DNA of 64,000 nt, from positions 62,001 through 126,000 of the forward strand of contig JBDTPN010000005.1 of the NCBI GenBank assembly GCA_039932715.1. Direction: 5' to 3'. The notes beneath the pieces are model-generated. The model made no database searches. It had not been told where the DNA came from and saw nothing but the letters and a program-made list of their open reading frames with translations. A program made the position numbers and the translations under genes. The stretch is from ZC4RG30 sp039932715. GTDB lineage: Bacteria > Pseudomonadota > Gammaproteobacteria > Steroidobacterales > Steroidobacteraceae. Position 1 is the stretch's first letter. Each line of letters begins with the position of its first letter. This document shows, piece after piece, positions 52,583 to 63,096 of the stretch.

Positions 52583-53217
52583 GCGCGCTTTTCAGACACT
52601 TTGCGCTTGCTGCCCGTCTTGCGTGCGACACGCCGCTTGACGCGTGGCTTGGGTCGCTTGGCTGGCCACAACATGGTGCCGCGGCACTGCGGCGAATCAC
52701 ACCGGCAGGCGTAGATCTTGTCGATGTCGGGGGGATCCTCGCGGTCACGTCCGATCTGGTAGTCGTATCCCAGCTCTTCGCCCTTCTTGATATTGCGTGT
52801 GGCGTCGATGAATACCCGACCCTTCTCGGTTTCCGATTCGCAGTTACCGGTGCAATGGTGGTTGATCCAGCGCGCCTCGTTGCCTTCGTTGGATGCATCG
52901 ATCACGGTGCTGCGATCGACAATGAACAGGAAGGTGTGGTTGTTGTTGACATCCTCGCCCTCATAACGCTGGTCCGCCTGCTTGTGTGAGATCCGCTCGC
53001 CCAGGTATTCAATGACCCGCGTTCCTTTTGGAATGTCGCGCCGCGCGAAGCAGCCGTTGCCGTGGACCTTTGAACGTCGTACCAGCAGCCATTTGTTGGG
53101 CGGCCGCACGACGGGCTTGGTCCTGACCTTGAGCTTGGCCGTGGCCTGGATGGCTGGCTTGCGGACTGCCTGCTTCGCTGCCTTCTTTTTCGCTGCCTTC
53201 TTTTTCGCTTTTGGCAT
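52579..53217 (-). CDS. SET-domain protein-lysine methyltransferase
   Basis: 212 residues. N-terminal tail 1-40 is Lys/Ala-rich (KKKAAKKKAAK), then a SET domain (about 44-153): KVHGNGCFARRDIPKGTRVI, the cofactor motif INHHCTGNCE (119-127, for the usual NHSCxPNC), and the catalytic tyrosines GYDYQ (Tyr151, Tyr153). A post-SET zinc motif CRCDSPQC (171, 173, 178) follows, then a basic tail rich in KR. SAM-dependent methylation of a protein lysine is expected. The gene lies between thyA (two bases) and folA (four-base overlap), so it is part of a one-carbon operon. Target unknown; the tails look like histone tails and may be self-modified. Confidence 0.88.
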   Translation of the reverse strand: MPKAKKKAAKKKAAKQAVRKPAIQATAKLKVRTKPVVRPPNKWLLVRRSKVHGNGCFARRDIPKGTRVIEYLGERISHKQADQRYEGEDVNNNHTFLFIVDRSTVIDASNEGNEARWINHHCTGNCESETEKGRVFIDATRNIKKGEELGYDYQIGRDREDPPDIDKIYACRCDSPQCRGTMLWPAKRPKPRVKRRVARKTGSKRKVSEKRA

Positions 53218-53219
53218 GA

Positions 53220-54011
53220 TCAGACTGCCACCTGGGCCTTGATGGGCGCGTAATGCTGGTAATTCATGAACTGAAAATCCTCCATTCGGTACTCGAAAAT
53301 GCTGGCCGGCCGACGCGTGATCTGCAGCTGCGGCAACGCCATGGGCGTACGCGACAACTGCAGGTCAGCCTGCTCCAGGTGATTGGCATACAGATGACAG
53401 TCGCCGCCGGTCCACACGAAATCCCCGACACCCAGGTCGCATTGCTGCGCAAGCATGTGCGTGAGCAATGCATACGATGCAATGTTGAACGGCACGCCAA
53501 GGAACACGTCGGCGCTGCGCTGGTAAAGCTGGCACGAGAGCCTGCCATCGGCCACGTAAAACTGGAACAACACATGACAGGGCAACAAGGCCATCTGGCC
53601 CAGTTGCCCCACGTTCCAGGCACTGACCACCATGCGACGCGAATCAGGATTGCTGCGCAGTGTATCGATGACCTGCGAGATCTGGTCGATGTCGCCATCC
53701 GGCCCCTTCCATTGACGCCACTGCTTGCCGTAGACAGGTCCCAGTTCGCCGGTTTCGTCGGCCCACTCATCCCAGATGGTGACGCCGTGCTCGCGCAGAT
53801 AGGCGACATTGGTTTCGCCGCGCAGGAACCACAGCAATTCATAAACCACCGAGGGAAGATGCACGCGCTTGGTCGTTACCAGCGGAAACCCCTCGTCCAG
53901 AGCGAAACGCATCTGCCAGCCGAACAGCGACAGGGTGCCGGTGCCGGTGCGATCCTGCTTGGGAGCGCCGCGCTCGCGCACGGCGCGCAACAGCTCAAGA
54001 TAGGCCTTCAC
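53220..54011 (-). CDS. thyA: Thymidylate synthase
   Basis: 263 residues from a GTG overlapping the lgt stop (GTGA); this matches the 264-residue E. coli enzyme (MKAYLELLRAVRERG). Catalytic Cys is in MALLPCHVLFQFYV, dUMP-binding Arg in KQDRTGTGTLSLFG, and the folate block is QLYQRSADVFLGVPFNIASY. It makes dTMP and dihydrofolate, which FolA recycles. Confidence 0.97.
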   Translation of the reverse strand: MKAYLELLRAVRERGAPKQDRTGTGTLSLFGWQMRFALDEGFPLVTTKRVHLPSVVYELLWFLRGETNVAYLREHGVTIWDEWADETGELGPVYGKQWRQWKGPDGDIDQISQVIDTLRSNPDSRRMVVSAWNVGQLGQMALLPCHVLFQFYVADGRLSCQLYQRSADVFLGVPFNIASYALLTHMLAQQCDLGVGDFVWTGGDCHLYANHLEQADLQLSRTPMALPQLQITRRPASIFEYRMEDFQFMNYQHYAPIKAQVAV

Positions 54012-54820
54012 GCGGAATAATTGCCCGAGGGCTGCGGCTGCATTTTCGCGCGCACCAGTAACGCCACACCTATGAGGAGCATGGGCAGTGACAGCAGTTG
54101 CCCCATGGTCAGCCAACTGCCCGCCAGGTAGCCCAGCTGCGCGTCGGGCACCCGCACCAACTCGATGACGCTGCGAACGATGGCGTAATAGGCCAGGCCC
54201 AGGCCGACAATGGCGCCTCGCGGCCGGGGCTTGCGCGCGTACCACCACAGCAGGAGAAAGAGCCCCAGGCCCTCCAGGCCCGCTTCGTAGAGTTGTGAGG
54301 CGTGACGCCCGATGGGCTCGCCGCCCGCCGGATCGGGCACGAGGAACCCCCATCTGGACGTCGTGGGAGCGCCCCACAATTCGCCGTTGATGAAGTTGCC
54401 GATGCGGCCAGCGCAGATGCCAAGTCCGGGCAGAGGCGCGGTGAAATCGAGCACGTCCAGTGCCTTGCGGCCGCGGCTGCGCGCGAAAACCAGCAGGCTG
54501 ACGATGACTCCGACCAGCGCGCCGTGGAACGACATGCCGCCTTCCCAGATCTTGAAGGGATACAGCAGGTCGGCGCGCCACATCTGCAGTCCATACACCA
54601 GCACATAGCCGATGCGGCCGCCGAGGATCACCCCCAGCATGGCCCAGAAAATCAGGTCATCCACATCCTGCACTTTCCAGGTGCTGCGGGGGCGCGCGGC
54701 CTGGCGACGGGCCAGCCACCATGCGGCCACAAAGCCGATTACGTACATGATCCCGTACCAATGGATCTGCAGCGGGCCCAGATGCAGGGCAACAGGGTCT
54801 ATGTGTGGGTAGCGGATCAT
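54008..54820 (-). CDS. lgt: Prolipoprotein diacylglyceryl transferase
   Basis: 270 residues with about seven membrane helices. The signature RIGNFINGELWG and the conserved HWYGIMYVIGF and MSFHGALVGV segments are intact. It adds diacylglycerol to the lipobox cysteine of lipoproteins, three of which are predicted in this window. The lgt-thyA pairing is common in Gammaproteobacteria. Confidence 0.96.
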   Translation of the reverse strand: MIRYPHIDPVALHLGPLQIHWYGIMYVIGFVAAWWLARRQAARPRSTWKVQDVDDLIFWAMLGVILGGRIGYVLVYGLQMWRADLLYPFKIWEGGMSFHGALVGVIVSLLVFARSRGRKALDVLDFTAPLPGLGICAGRIGNFINGELWGAPTTSRWGFLVPDPAGGEPIGRHASQLYEAGLEGLGLFLLLWWYARKPRPRGAIVGLGLAYYAIVRSVIELVRVPDAQLGYLAGSWLTMGQLLSLPMLLIGVALLVRAKMQPQPSGNYSA

Positions 54821-54829
54821 GGGGTGATT

Positions 54830-56044
54830 CTATCGGGAAACATGGCAGAACAATGCCTTGAGGTAACGTGTTTCGGGCATGGCCGGGTGCACCGGATGAT
54901 CCGGCGACTGACCGCCGCTGGCGACGATGCGCAGCGTTTGCCCTTCGTGCGTGGCCGCCGCCTGCAGCAGCAACGGCAGTGACTCCGTGGGCAGATGCCA
55001 GGAACAGGAGCAGCTGACCAGCAGCGCCTCTGGCATGGCCAGGCGCAACGCCAGCTGGTTGAGCTTGCGATAAGCGGCTTCGCCCTTGGGCAGGTCCTTG
55101 CGCCGTTTGATGAAGGCAGGGGGATCTACCACCAGCACATCGAAACGCTCGCCCTGCGCATGCAGGGAGTCAAGCACATCGAAGGCATCGCCTTTTTCCA
55201 CCGCGATGCTGACGCCATTGGCCTGGGCATTGCGCTGTGCCCAGTCCAGCGCTGTCTGTGAGGAATCCACGCACAGCGCATGGGCCGCTCCCGCAGCCAT
55301 TGCCGATACGCCCCATCCGCCTACGTAACTGCACACGTCCAGCACCCGCGCTCCTGGGCGCAGCTGCTGACGCAACCAGGCGCGATTGGCCGTCTGGTCA
55401 TAGAACCAGCCGGTTTTCTGCCCATCGGCAAGCGGGGCCCTGAACGTGAGGCCAGCTTCAAGAATCGTGACTGCATCCGGCAATGCACCCGCCTCCACTC
55501 CGGCAACACGGATGTCCCCGGGCAGCGACTCGAGCGCTCGCGCGCTGCTGTCGTTCTTCCAGACAATGACGCGCGGCTCCAGCAGCGTATTGACCTGCGC
55601 TTCGATCAGTTCGCGTCGCTGCTCCATGCCCAGCGTGGCAATCTGCCCTACCAGCACATCGCCATAACGGTCGAGTATCAATCCGGGCAGGCCATCGGAT
55701 TCGCCATATACCAACCGGTAATGCTGGCCCCCGACGTAGCGCTCGCGCAGGGCCAGCGCGCTACGCAGCCGCGCGGCTATCAACTGCGCGCCCATCGGCT
55801 GTTCCTCGACGCGACTGACTATGCGCGCGCAGATCAACGCGTGAGGATTCACCAGCGCATATCCCAGGAACTTCTGTCTGTGATCAACAATGCGCGCAGC
55901 CGCTCCCGGCGCGATACCGGTCAGGGGCGTCGCCGCATTATCGATCTCGTTGGAGAACACCCAGCAATGGCCGGCGCGGATGCGACGGTCTTCATGGCGC
56001 TTGAGCGCCAGCTGCGGCAACCCATCTTCGGGTGTATCTGTCAT
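54830..56044 (-). CDS. rlmI: 23S rRNA (cytosine) methyltransferase, RlmI family
   Basis: 404 residues. An N-terminal PUA-like domain (about 10-85: LALKRHEDRRIRAGHCWVFSNEI) is followed by a Rossmann methyltransferase with RVLDVCSYVGGWGVSA (SAM), LVVDPPAFIKRRKD and the catalytic SCSCSWH. RlmI modifies C1962 of 23S rRNA; a related specificity is possible. It diverges from the YyaL-like gene by 32 bases. Confidence 0.9.
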   Translation of the reverse strand: MTDTPEDGLPQLALKRHEDRRIRAGHCWVFSNEIDNAATPLTGIAPGAAARIVDHRQKFLGYALVNPHALICARIVSRVEEQPMGAQLIAARLRSALALRERYVGGQHYRLVYGESDGLPGLILDRYGDVLVGQIATLGMEQRRELIEAQVNTLLEPRVIVWKNDSSARALESLPGDIRVAGVEAGALPDAVTILEAGLTFRAPLADGQKTGWFYDQTANRAWLRQQLRPGARVLDVCSYVGGWGVSAMAAGAAHALCVDSSQTALDWAQRNAQANGVSIAVEKGDAFDVLDSLHAQGERFDVLVVDPPAFIKRRKDLPKGEAAYRKLNQLALRLAMPEALLVSCSCSWHLPTESLPLLLQAAATHEGQTLRIVASGGQSPDHPVHPAMPETRYLKALFCHVSR

Positions 56045-56076
56045 AGTGTCGCGCAGTTTACTGCAATCCCCTGATC

Positions 56077-58098
<2,022 letters not shown>

Positions 58099-58128
<30 letters not shown>

Positions 58129-58551
58129 CTCGGCAAGCAGCGGCGCATCACGAGCCGCATCAAATCGTGGCGCCGCGTTCCAGTCATAGCTCCAGGGATG
58201 CGCTGTACGCAGCGAGGGATCCTCAGATGCATACCGTGGCACCACATGAACATGCAGCGCAGGCTCCAGGTTGCCGAAAATCGCGTAATTGATGCGCAGC
58301 GCCCCGGTCACCTGCAGCAGCGCGTCTCCCAGGCGGGCCGCGTCCACCAGCACCTTTGCCCGCGCGGCGCCGTGCAGTTCATTCAGCGTGCCGGCCACCG
58401 GGTCCGGCAACAGCAAGGCATAGCCCCTGAGGAATTGCTGCTCGCCCAGCACGGCCCATCCCGAATCCAGCCTTGCGATGCAGGTCGGATCCTCTCCTGC
58501 CTGCAGCAGCAGGACCCGACGGTGTATCGCCGTAGGTCCCTGCCCGCTCAC
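58099..58551 (-). CDS. HIT-family hydrolase
   Basis: 150 residues from a GTG overlapping the DUF486 stop (GTGA). The HIT signature reads ALHVHVVPRY: the first histidine of the triad is Ala, while the nucleophilic middle and third histidines remain. Other family parts are FLRGYALLLPDPV, LGDALLQVTGALRINYAIFGN. Expected activity is on dinucleoside polyphosphates or nucleotide conjugates; the change at the first His may lower it. Confidence 0.88.
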
Positions 58552-58916
58552 GAGGCCACACCCGAACCGCGGAACATGAACCAGGCGGCAGCGACCATGC
58601 ACAGCCCCGCCCACAGGTAGTCGAGCTTGATGGGTGTGCGCATGTAAAAGATGGCGAAGGGAACGAACACCGCAAGCGTGATGATCTCCTGCAGGATCTT
58701 TAGCTGCGGCAGCGACATAGTCGTGTAGCCGATTCGATTGGCCGGCACCTGCAGCAGGTATTCGAACAGCGCGATGCCCCAGCTGGCCAGCGCGGCGATG
58801 ACCCATGGTTTGCCGGAAAGGTTCTTGAGATGCGCATACCAGGCAAAAGTCATAAAGACATTTGAGAGCGCCAGCAGCGCGATGGCGGCCAGCGCGGGGG
58901 GAATGACTTGTGGCAT
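58548..58916 (-). CDS. DMT-superfamily small membrane protein (DUF486)
   Basis: 122 residues with four predicted membrane helices. I take the second ATG (MPQVIPPALAAIALL) because an AGGA lies eight bases before it and is too near the first. The family block NVFMTFAWYAHLKNL, ASWGIALFEYLLQVPANRIGY and SLPQLKILQEIITL is diagnostic of DUF486. Its role is unknown; EmrE-like exporters are distant relatives. It is coupled to the HIT gene. Confidence 0.9.
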   Translation of the reverse strand: MPQVIPPALAAIALLALSNVFMTFAWYAHLKNLSGKPWVIAALASWGIALFEYLLQVPANRIGYTTMSLPQLKILQEIITLAVFVPFAIFYMRTPIKLDYLWAGLCMVAAAWFMFRGSGVAS

Positions 58917-59033
58917 GGCACGCATCCTACCGCACGTGATTTGGATTGCCGCGGTTTGACGCGATTCGGCCCCTGTGCTGTAGTCCCGACGAGAACAAGA
59001 AAGAAGCGCCCTGCACTGCCGGGAGATTCACAA

Positions 59034-59402
59034 GTGATCAGCTATTTGATGGTGGGGACCAATGATTTACCTGGGGCCGTCAGGTACTTCAATGCGCTGA
59101 TGCAAGAGTTGGGTGCAACGAAGGTCTATGACTCCGAGACATCCTCTGGCTGGGGATGGGGGATCGGGACATCAATGTTTATTGTCGCAACTCCTTTCGA
59201 CAAGAAGCCGGCAGGCGTTGGCAATGGCTCCATGGTTTCCTTCAGTGCAGAGAGCCGGGAGAAGGTAGACGCCTACCATGCAAAGGCACTCGCGCTTGGC
59301 GGCACCAGCGAAGGCGCCCCAGGTTTGCGGGGGGAAACCCTGTACGCGGCCTATTTCCGTGATCCCGATGGGAACAAGTTCAACTTCATCTGCTACCTGT
59401 GA
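59034..59402 (+). CDS. VOC/glyoxalase family protein
   Basis: 122 residues from GTG with a GGGAG site eight bases upstream. One complete vicinal-oxygen-chelate unit is seen: ISYLMVGTNDLPGAVRYFNALM through GNGSMVSFSAESREKVDAYHAKALALGG to the end YAAYFRDPDGNKFNFICYL. Usual metal ligands (His/Glu) are mostly absent, as in many catalytically unassigned VOC proteins. Its stop overlaps a following VOC remnant (GTGA). Confidence 0.85.
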   Translation: MISYLMVGTNDLPGAVRYFNALMQELGATKVYDSETSSGWGWGIGTSMFIVATPFDKKPAGVGNGSMVSFSAESREKVDAYHAKALALGGTSEGAPGLRGETLYAAYFRDPDGNKFNFICYL

Positions 59403-59542
59403 ATAAGGAGCTCTCCATCAGGGCATTCATTCCCGCCAGGGACATGGACGCCTCGCGCTGTTTTCACAAAGACCTGGGCTTCCGGGTGCTTTACATCAGT
59501 GACCCGACCGGGGTCTTGTGGCACATTGCGGAATATTCATGA
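59399..59542 (+). pseudogene. Internally deleted VOC protein remnant
   Basis: A 47-codon frame begins IRAFIPARDMDASRCFHKDLGFRV, the first strand and helix of a bleomycin-resistance/glyoxalase fold, and passes at once to YISDPTGVLWHIAEYS, the last strand. About 60-70 middle residues are missing, and the fusion is in frame. It overlaps the next gene by four bases. Confidence 0.65.
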
Positions 59543-59907
59543 AATTCCGGATCATCGCCATCGTCCTGGTCGTGTTGGTGCTCGTCACCGCGATTGTATC
59601 GCTGTGGATTCAGCCTGCCAGCGTGCGTATTACCGACTCCAGCAAACCCGCCGAATTGAAGCTTCTGCCAAGGCATAGCGTAACCACTGTCACGTCGCTA
59701 CACATCGAGGCACGCGGCAAGATCGATGGCGCGGCCGAAATTACGCTGCTACTGAACGGACAGCCCTACAGGACCGAGCGTGTGAACGGCCCTGTAAAGT
59801 TTTCGTGGCGCATGGATTGGTATTCGGCCGAGGCTGAATTGCGATACACGCCACTGACCGCGAAGCATGGAATCATTACGCTGCGTTACCAATTCGCCAG
59901 CCCATGA
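59539..59907 (+). CDS. Hypothetical protein with N-terminal membrane helix
   Basis: 122 residues, no family recognised. Residues 4-27 (FRIIAIVLVVLVLVTAIVS) form one membrane anchor or uncleaved signal; the remainder is a beta-rich periplasmic domain (TSLHIEARGKIDGAAEITLL, VKFSWRMDWYSAEAELRY), reminiscent of small immunoglobulin-like folds. The start ATG overlaps the VOC remnant stop (ATGA). Confidence 0.65.
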   Translation: MKFRIIAIVLVVLVLVTAIVSLWIQPASVRITDSSKPAELKLLPRHSVTTVTSLHIEARGKIDGAAEITLLLNGQPYRTERVNGPVKFSWRMDWYSAEAELRYTPLTAKHGIITLRYQFASP

Positions 59908-59920
59908 ACCGAGCCTGCAC

Positions 59921-60297
59921 ATGACCCCGCGCAGCTGGTTCATTACGCCCATCCTTACATTTGCCTTCGCCGGCGGCACCACGTTAGCAGCACAGCCGAA
60001 CGCATCCTCGCGCCTTGGCGAACTGGAAGACCGCGAGGCCATCGGGCTAGTGATTCGTGACTACGGCCGCCTGCTCGACGAACGAAAATTCGATGAATTC
60101 GGCCGGCTGTTTGCCGAGGACGGCGTGTACGTCGCGGGCACGACCACGCGCGGACCGGTAGCCATTGCCGAGAGCCTGCGCCGCAACTGGTACTGATGGC
60201 CAGCTATGTGGACAAGTTTGTGCGAACGCCAAACGGTTGGCGGTTTGCCAGCCGCGTGGTTCACGGCAACATGGCGCCGCACCCGGCACAAAAGTAG
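59921..60297 (+). pseudogene. SnoaL-like (NTF2-fold) exported protein, disrupted
   Basis: The first part (59921-60196) has a signal peptide (SWFITPILTFAFAGGTTLAAQ) and the start of a SnoaL-like domain: ELEDREAIGLVIRDYGRLLDE, FDEFGRLFAEDGVYVAG. It ends at a TGA after RRNWY. The C-terminal part continues in another frame (60196-60297): ASYVDKFVRTPNGWRFASRVVHG, the usual last strands. The middle strands are lost, so a deletion with frame change has broken the gene. TGATG at the junction could still allow re-initiation. Confidence 0.7.
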
Positions 60298-60412
60298 GTC
60301 CTCGAGGCTGCCGTGGGCAGCAGCGCACCTTGAACTGCGTCACGTTTCTTGCCGGAATTGTTGAGATCCATTCCCGAACATATCCACCGCGCAATCCTAT
60401 GCTGGCGACCGC

Positions 60413-63040
60413 ATGAGCACGCACACCCGGATGGCCCATTCAGCCGACGCCCTGACGTCCACCTCGAGAATGCGGGTTTTGGGTGAAGTCGAAGAACGCC
60501 TGCGGTGCGTTCTTGAACTTGCGGTGGATTTTTACTGGGAGCAGAACGCTGCCTGCCAGTTTACGTTCTGCAGCCCGCGCGAGCCTGACAGCAATGATCC
60601 GCTGCTCAATGAACTGTTGGGCAAGACGCTACTGCAACTCGGAAATGGACCTGCCGCCACTGGCACCGACACCTACCGTACCAGCATCGCGGCCAACCAG
60701 TCGTTTCGCAACGTCGTGGTTGAAGTGCGCGGCCCCAACGCGGCTGAATGCCGCTTCATCAGCTTCAGCGGCATGCCCATCCTGGATTCCCATGGCAATG
60801 TCTGCGGATATCGTGGGGTTGCACAGGACGTATCCACGCACATGGAAGCCGAGCGGCTCACGCAGCTGCAGCTGGCTATTTCACACACACTGTCCGAGGC
60901 TAGTGTCATCGCGGAAGGCCTCACCAGCGTGATTCGCGAGCTATGCCAGTCGCAGCACTGGAAGGCGGGGACTTTCTGGTACTGCGGCGACAAATCCACA
61001 CTGCTGCGCGAGATCACCAGCTGGACCGCAGTTGGCTGCACCCGACATGGCGTACTGCGCGAACAGCAACCCGCGCCGACCTGGCTGGCAAACGATCCGG
61101 TCTGGATCAACTCGGTTTCGGCAACGGAGCTTATGGCACAGGCGTTGGCTGCGAACTCCGACGGCCGCCCGCTGTCACGATATGGAAACGGCGCGCTGGT
61201 TCCGGTGCGCTCCGGACGCGACCTGATCGGCGTACTGGACTTTGACGCCCCAGCGGACTCGCCGCCCTCCCGTGCTTTGATGAACATACTGCGTACCCTG
61301 TCCAGCGATGTTGCCCATTTCCATGATCGCATCAATACCGTGGAGCGCCTGCGCGAAAGCGAGCAACGCTTCGCGTCAACCATGGCGTTGGCGGCCATCG
61401 GCATGGCCCATGTGGATGACGATGGCAAGCTGCTGTATGTAAATCCGCAGTTGTGCAAGATGCTGCTGTACGCAGAGCGTGAACTCACCGGCATGAACGT
61501 GCACGACCTCTCCCACCCCGAGGACTTTCGCGCCACTGATGACGTGGTCGATCAATTGCGACGTGGCAAGATCGATTCCTTCAAGATGGAGAAGCGCTAT
61601 GTCCGCAAGGATGGCGCGTGCATCTGGGTGGGGCTGACAACCGCCACCAAGCGAGACAGCTCGGGCCGCAGGCTCTCGGACATTTCGATAGTCGAGGACA
61701 TCTCGGCGCGCCGCAGCGCCGAGGATCGCGTCCACTACCTGGCCACGCACGACGGGCTCACCGGCCTGCCCAATCGCACAATGTTCGGCGACCTGCTGAC
61801 CCGCGCGGTCGAGACCAGCAGGCACGCCGATCAACAGCTGGCCGTACTGTTCATCGATCTCGACCGCTTCAAGATCATCAACGATTCCCTGGGACACGAG
61901 GCCGGCGACGTACTGCTGCGCGAAATGGCCTCGCGGCTCAGTGCCTGCCTGCGCCCTAAAGACGTGGTGGCACGGCTTGGCGGCGACGAGTTCGTGGTAT
62001 TGCTGCATGCAGTGCCCGGTGCATCCATGGTGGCAGCGCTGGCACGCAACATTCTCTCGGCCATCATGCGCCCGGTGGAAATCATCGGCCAGGAATGCCG
62101 CGTCACTGCCAGCGTCGGCATCTGCATGCATCCGGTCGAGGGACAGGATGAACAGTCGATCATGAAGAATGCCGACATGGCCATGTACCTGGCCAAGGAA
62201 TCCGGCAAGAACAACTTCATGTTCTATTCGGCCCGGATGCAGGCCCATGCCGCGGGGCGCCTCGCGATGGAGACCAACCTGCGCCGCGCGCTGGAACTGC
62301 AGGAGCTGTCACTCCACTACCAGGCAAAGGTCGATTTCAAAACCGGCGTCATCACCGGCGTCGAGGCATTGCTGCGCTGGAACAACCCCGCCCTGGGTAC
62401 TGTCTCGCCAACTCAATTCATTCCAGTCGCTGAGGAAACCGGGATGATCGTGCCCATCGGGCGCTGGGTGCTGCGCACCGCCTGCGCCCAGAATGCCGAG
62501 TGGCAGCGGATGGGACTGCCTGCGGTGTGCATGTCGGTAAACCTGTCAATGCGACAGCTGCAGCACGATGGGCTGATAGACGAGATCAAGGCCGCGCTGT
62601 TTGATTCCGGGATGTCGCCACAGCTGCTCGAGCTCGAAATAACCGAGAGCATGTTCATGCACAATGTGGATCGTACGGTAGGCGTGCTCACGGCGATCAA
62701 GGATCTGGGCGTGAAGCTCGCCATCGACGATTTTGGCACCGGGTATTCGTCGCTGGCACAGCTCAAGCGCTTCCCAGTCGCCACACTCAAACTGGACCGC
62801 TCGTTCATCCGCGAGATTCCCACTGATTTCGAAGACCGGGCGATTGCCGAAGCCATCATCGCCATGGGCAAGACCCTGAGCCTGACCATTGTCGCGGAAG
62901 GCGTCGAGACCCCCGAGCAGCAGGCCTTCCTCAGCGAACGTGGATGTGACGAGATGCAGGGCTTCTACTTCAATACGCCGCTACCGCCTGAAGGCTTCGC
63001 CGAACTGCTCAAAAAGCATCTACCCAGCCCGCGCAAGTAA
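60413..63040 (+). CDS. Cyclic-di-GMP enzyme with PAS-GAF-PAS-GGDEF-EAL domains
   Basis: 875 residues, no membrane helix. Order: PAS-like sensor (about 25-145), GAF-like domain (about 150-300, ISHTLSEASVIAEGL), second PAS (about 315-440, FASTMALAAIGMAHVDDDG and YVRKDGACIWVGL), GGDEF (about 445-605) and EAL (about 625-870). The cyclase site RLGGDEFVVLL (Gly-Gly-Asp-Glu-Phe at 523) is intact. The phosphodiesterase site also looks intact: EALLRW (651), LEITES, AIDDFGTGYSS, VAEGVETPEQQ. Either activity may dominate depending on the signal. The gene is monocistronic, after a 115-base gap. Confidence 0.94.
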   Translation: MSTHTRMAHSADALTSTSRMRVLGEVEERLRCVLELAVDFYWEQNAACQFTFCSPREPDSNDPLLNELLGKTLLQLGNGPAATGTDTYRTSIAANQSFRNVVVEVRGPNAAECRFISFSGMPILDSHGNVCGYRGVAQDVSTHMEAERLTQLQLAISHTLSEASVIAEGLTSVIRELCQSQHWKAGTFWYCGDKSTLLREITSWTAVGCTRHGVLREQQPAPTWLANDPVWINSVSATELMAQALAANSDGRPLSRYGNGALVPVRSGRDLIGVLDFDAPADSPPSRALMNILRTLSSDVAHFHDRINTVERLRESEQRFASTMALAAIGMAHVDDDGKLLYVNPQLCKMLLYAERELTGMNVHDLSHPEDFRATDDVVDQLRRGKIDSFKMEKRYVRKDGACIWVGLTTATKRDSSGRRLSDISIVEDISARRSAEDRVHYLATHDGLTGLPNRTMFGDLLTRAVETSRHADQQLAVLFIDLDRFKIINDSLGHEAGDVLLREMASRLSACLRPKDVVARLGGDEFVVLLHAVPGASMVAALARNILSAIMRPVEIIGQECRVTASVGICMHPVEGQDEQSIMKNADMAMYLAKESGKNNFMFYSARMQAHAAGRLAMETNLRRALELQELSLHYQAKVDFKTGVITGVEALLRWNNPALGTVSPTQFIPVAEETGMIVPIGRWVLRTACAQNAEWQRMGLPAVCMSVNLSMRQLQHDGLIDEIKAALFDSGMSPQLLELEITESMFMHNVDRTVGVLTAIKDLGVKLAIDDFGTGYSSLAQLKRFPVATLKLDRSFIREIPTDFEDRAIAEAIIAMGKTLSLTIVAEGVETPEQQAFLSERGCDEMQGFYFNTPLPPEGFAELLKKHLPSPRK

Positions 63041-63068
63041 GCAAACGGGGCGCGCTCGGGCTTAGAAT

Positions 63069-63092
63069 CACCCCTCCAATCAAGAAGGGGTG
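63069..63092 (+). promoter_or_regulatory. Hairpin covering the hydrolase ribosome-binding site
   Basis: CACCCCT-N10-AGGGGTG is a perfect 7-bp stem. Its 3' arm contains the AAGGGG ribosome site of the ATG at 63097, so the site would be hidden when folded. Confidence 0.4.
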
Positions 63093-63096
63093 GCAA

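Noticed and set aside
53220..54581. Extended thymidylate synthase frame of 453 codons
   Set aside because: The first 190 codons overlap lgt in another frame. The GTG at 54011 gives the standard ThyA N-terminus and a GTGA overlap.
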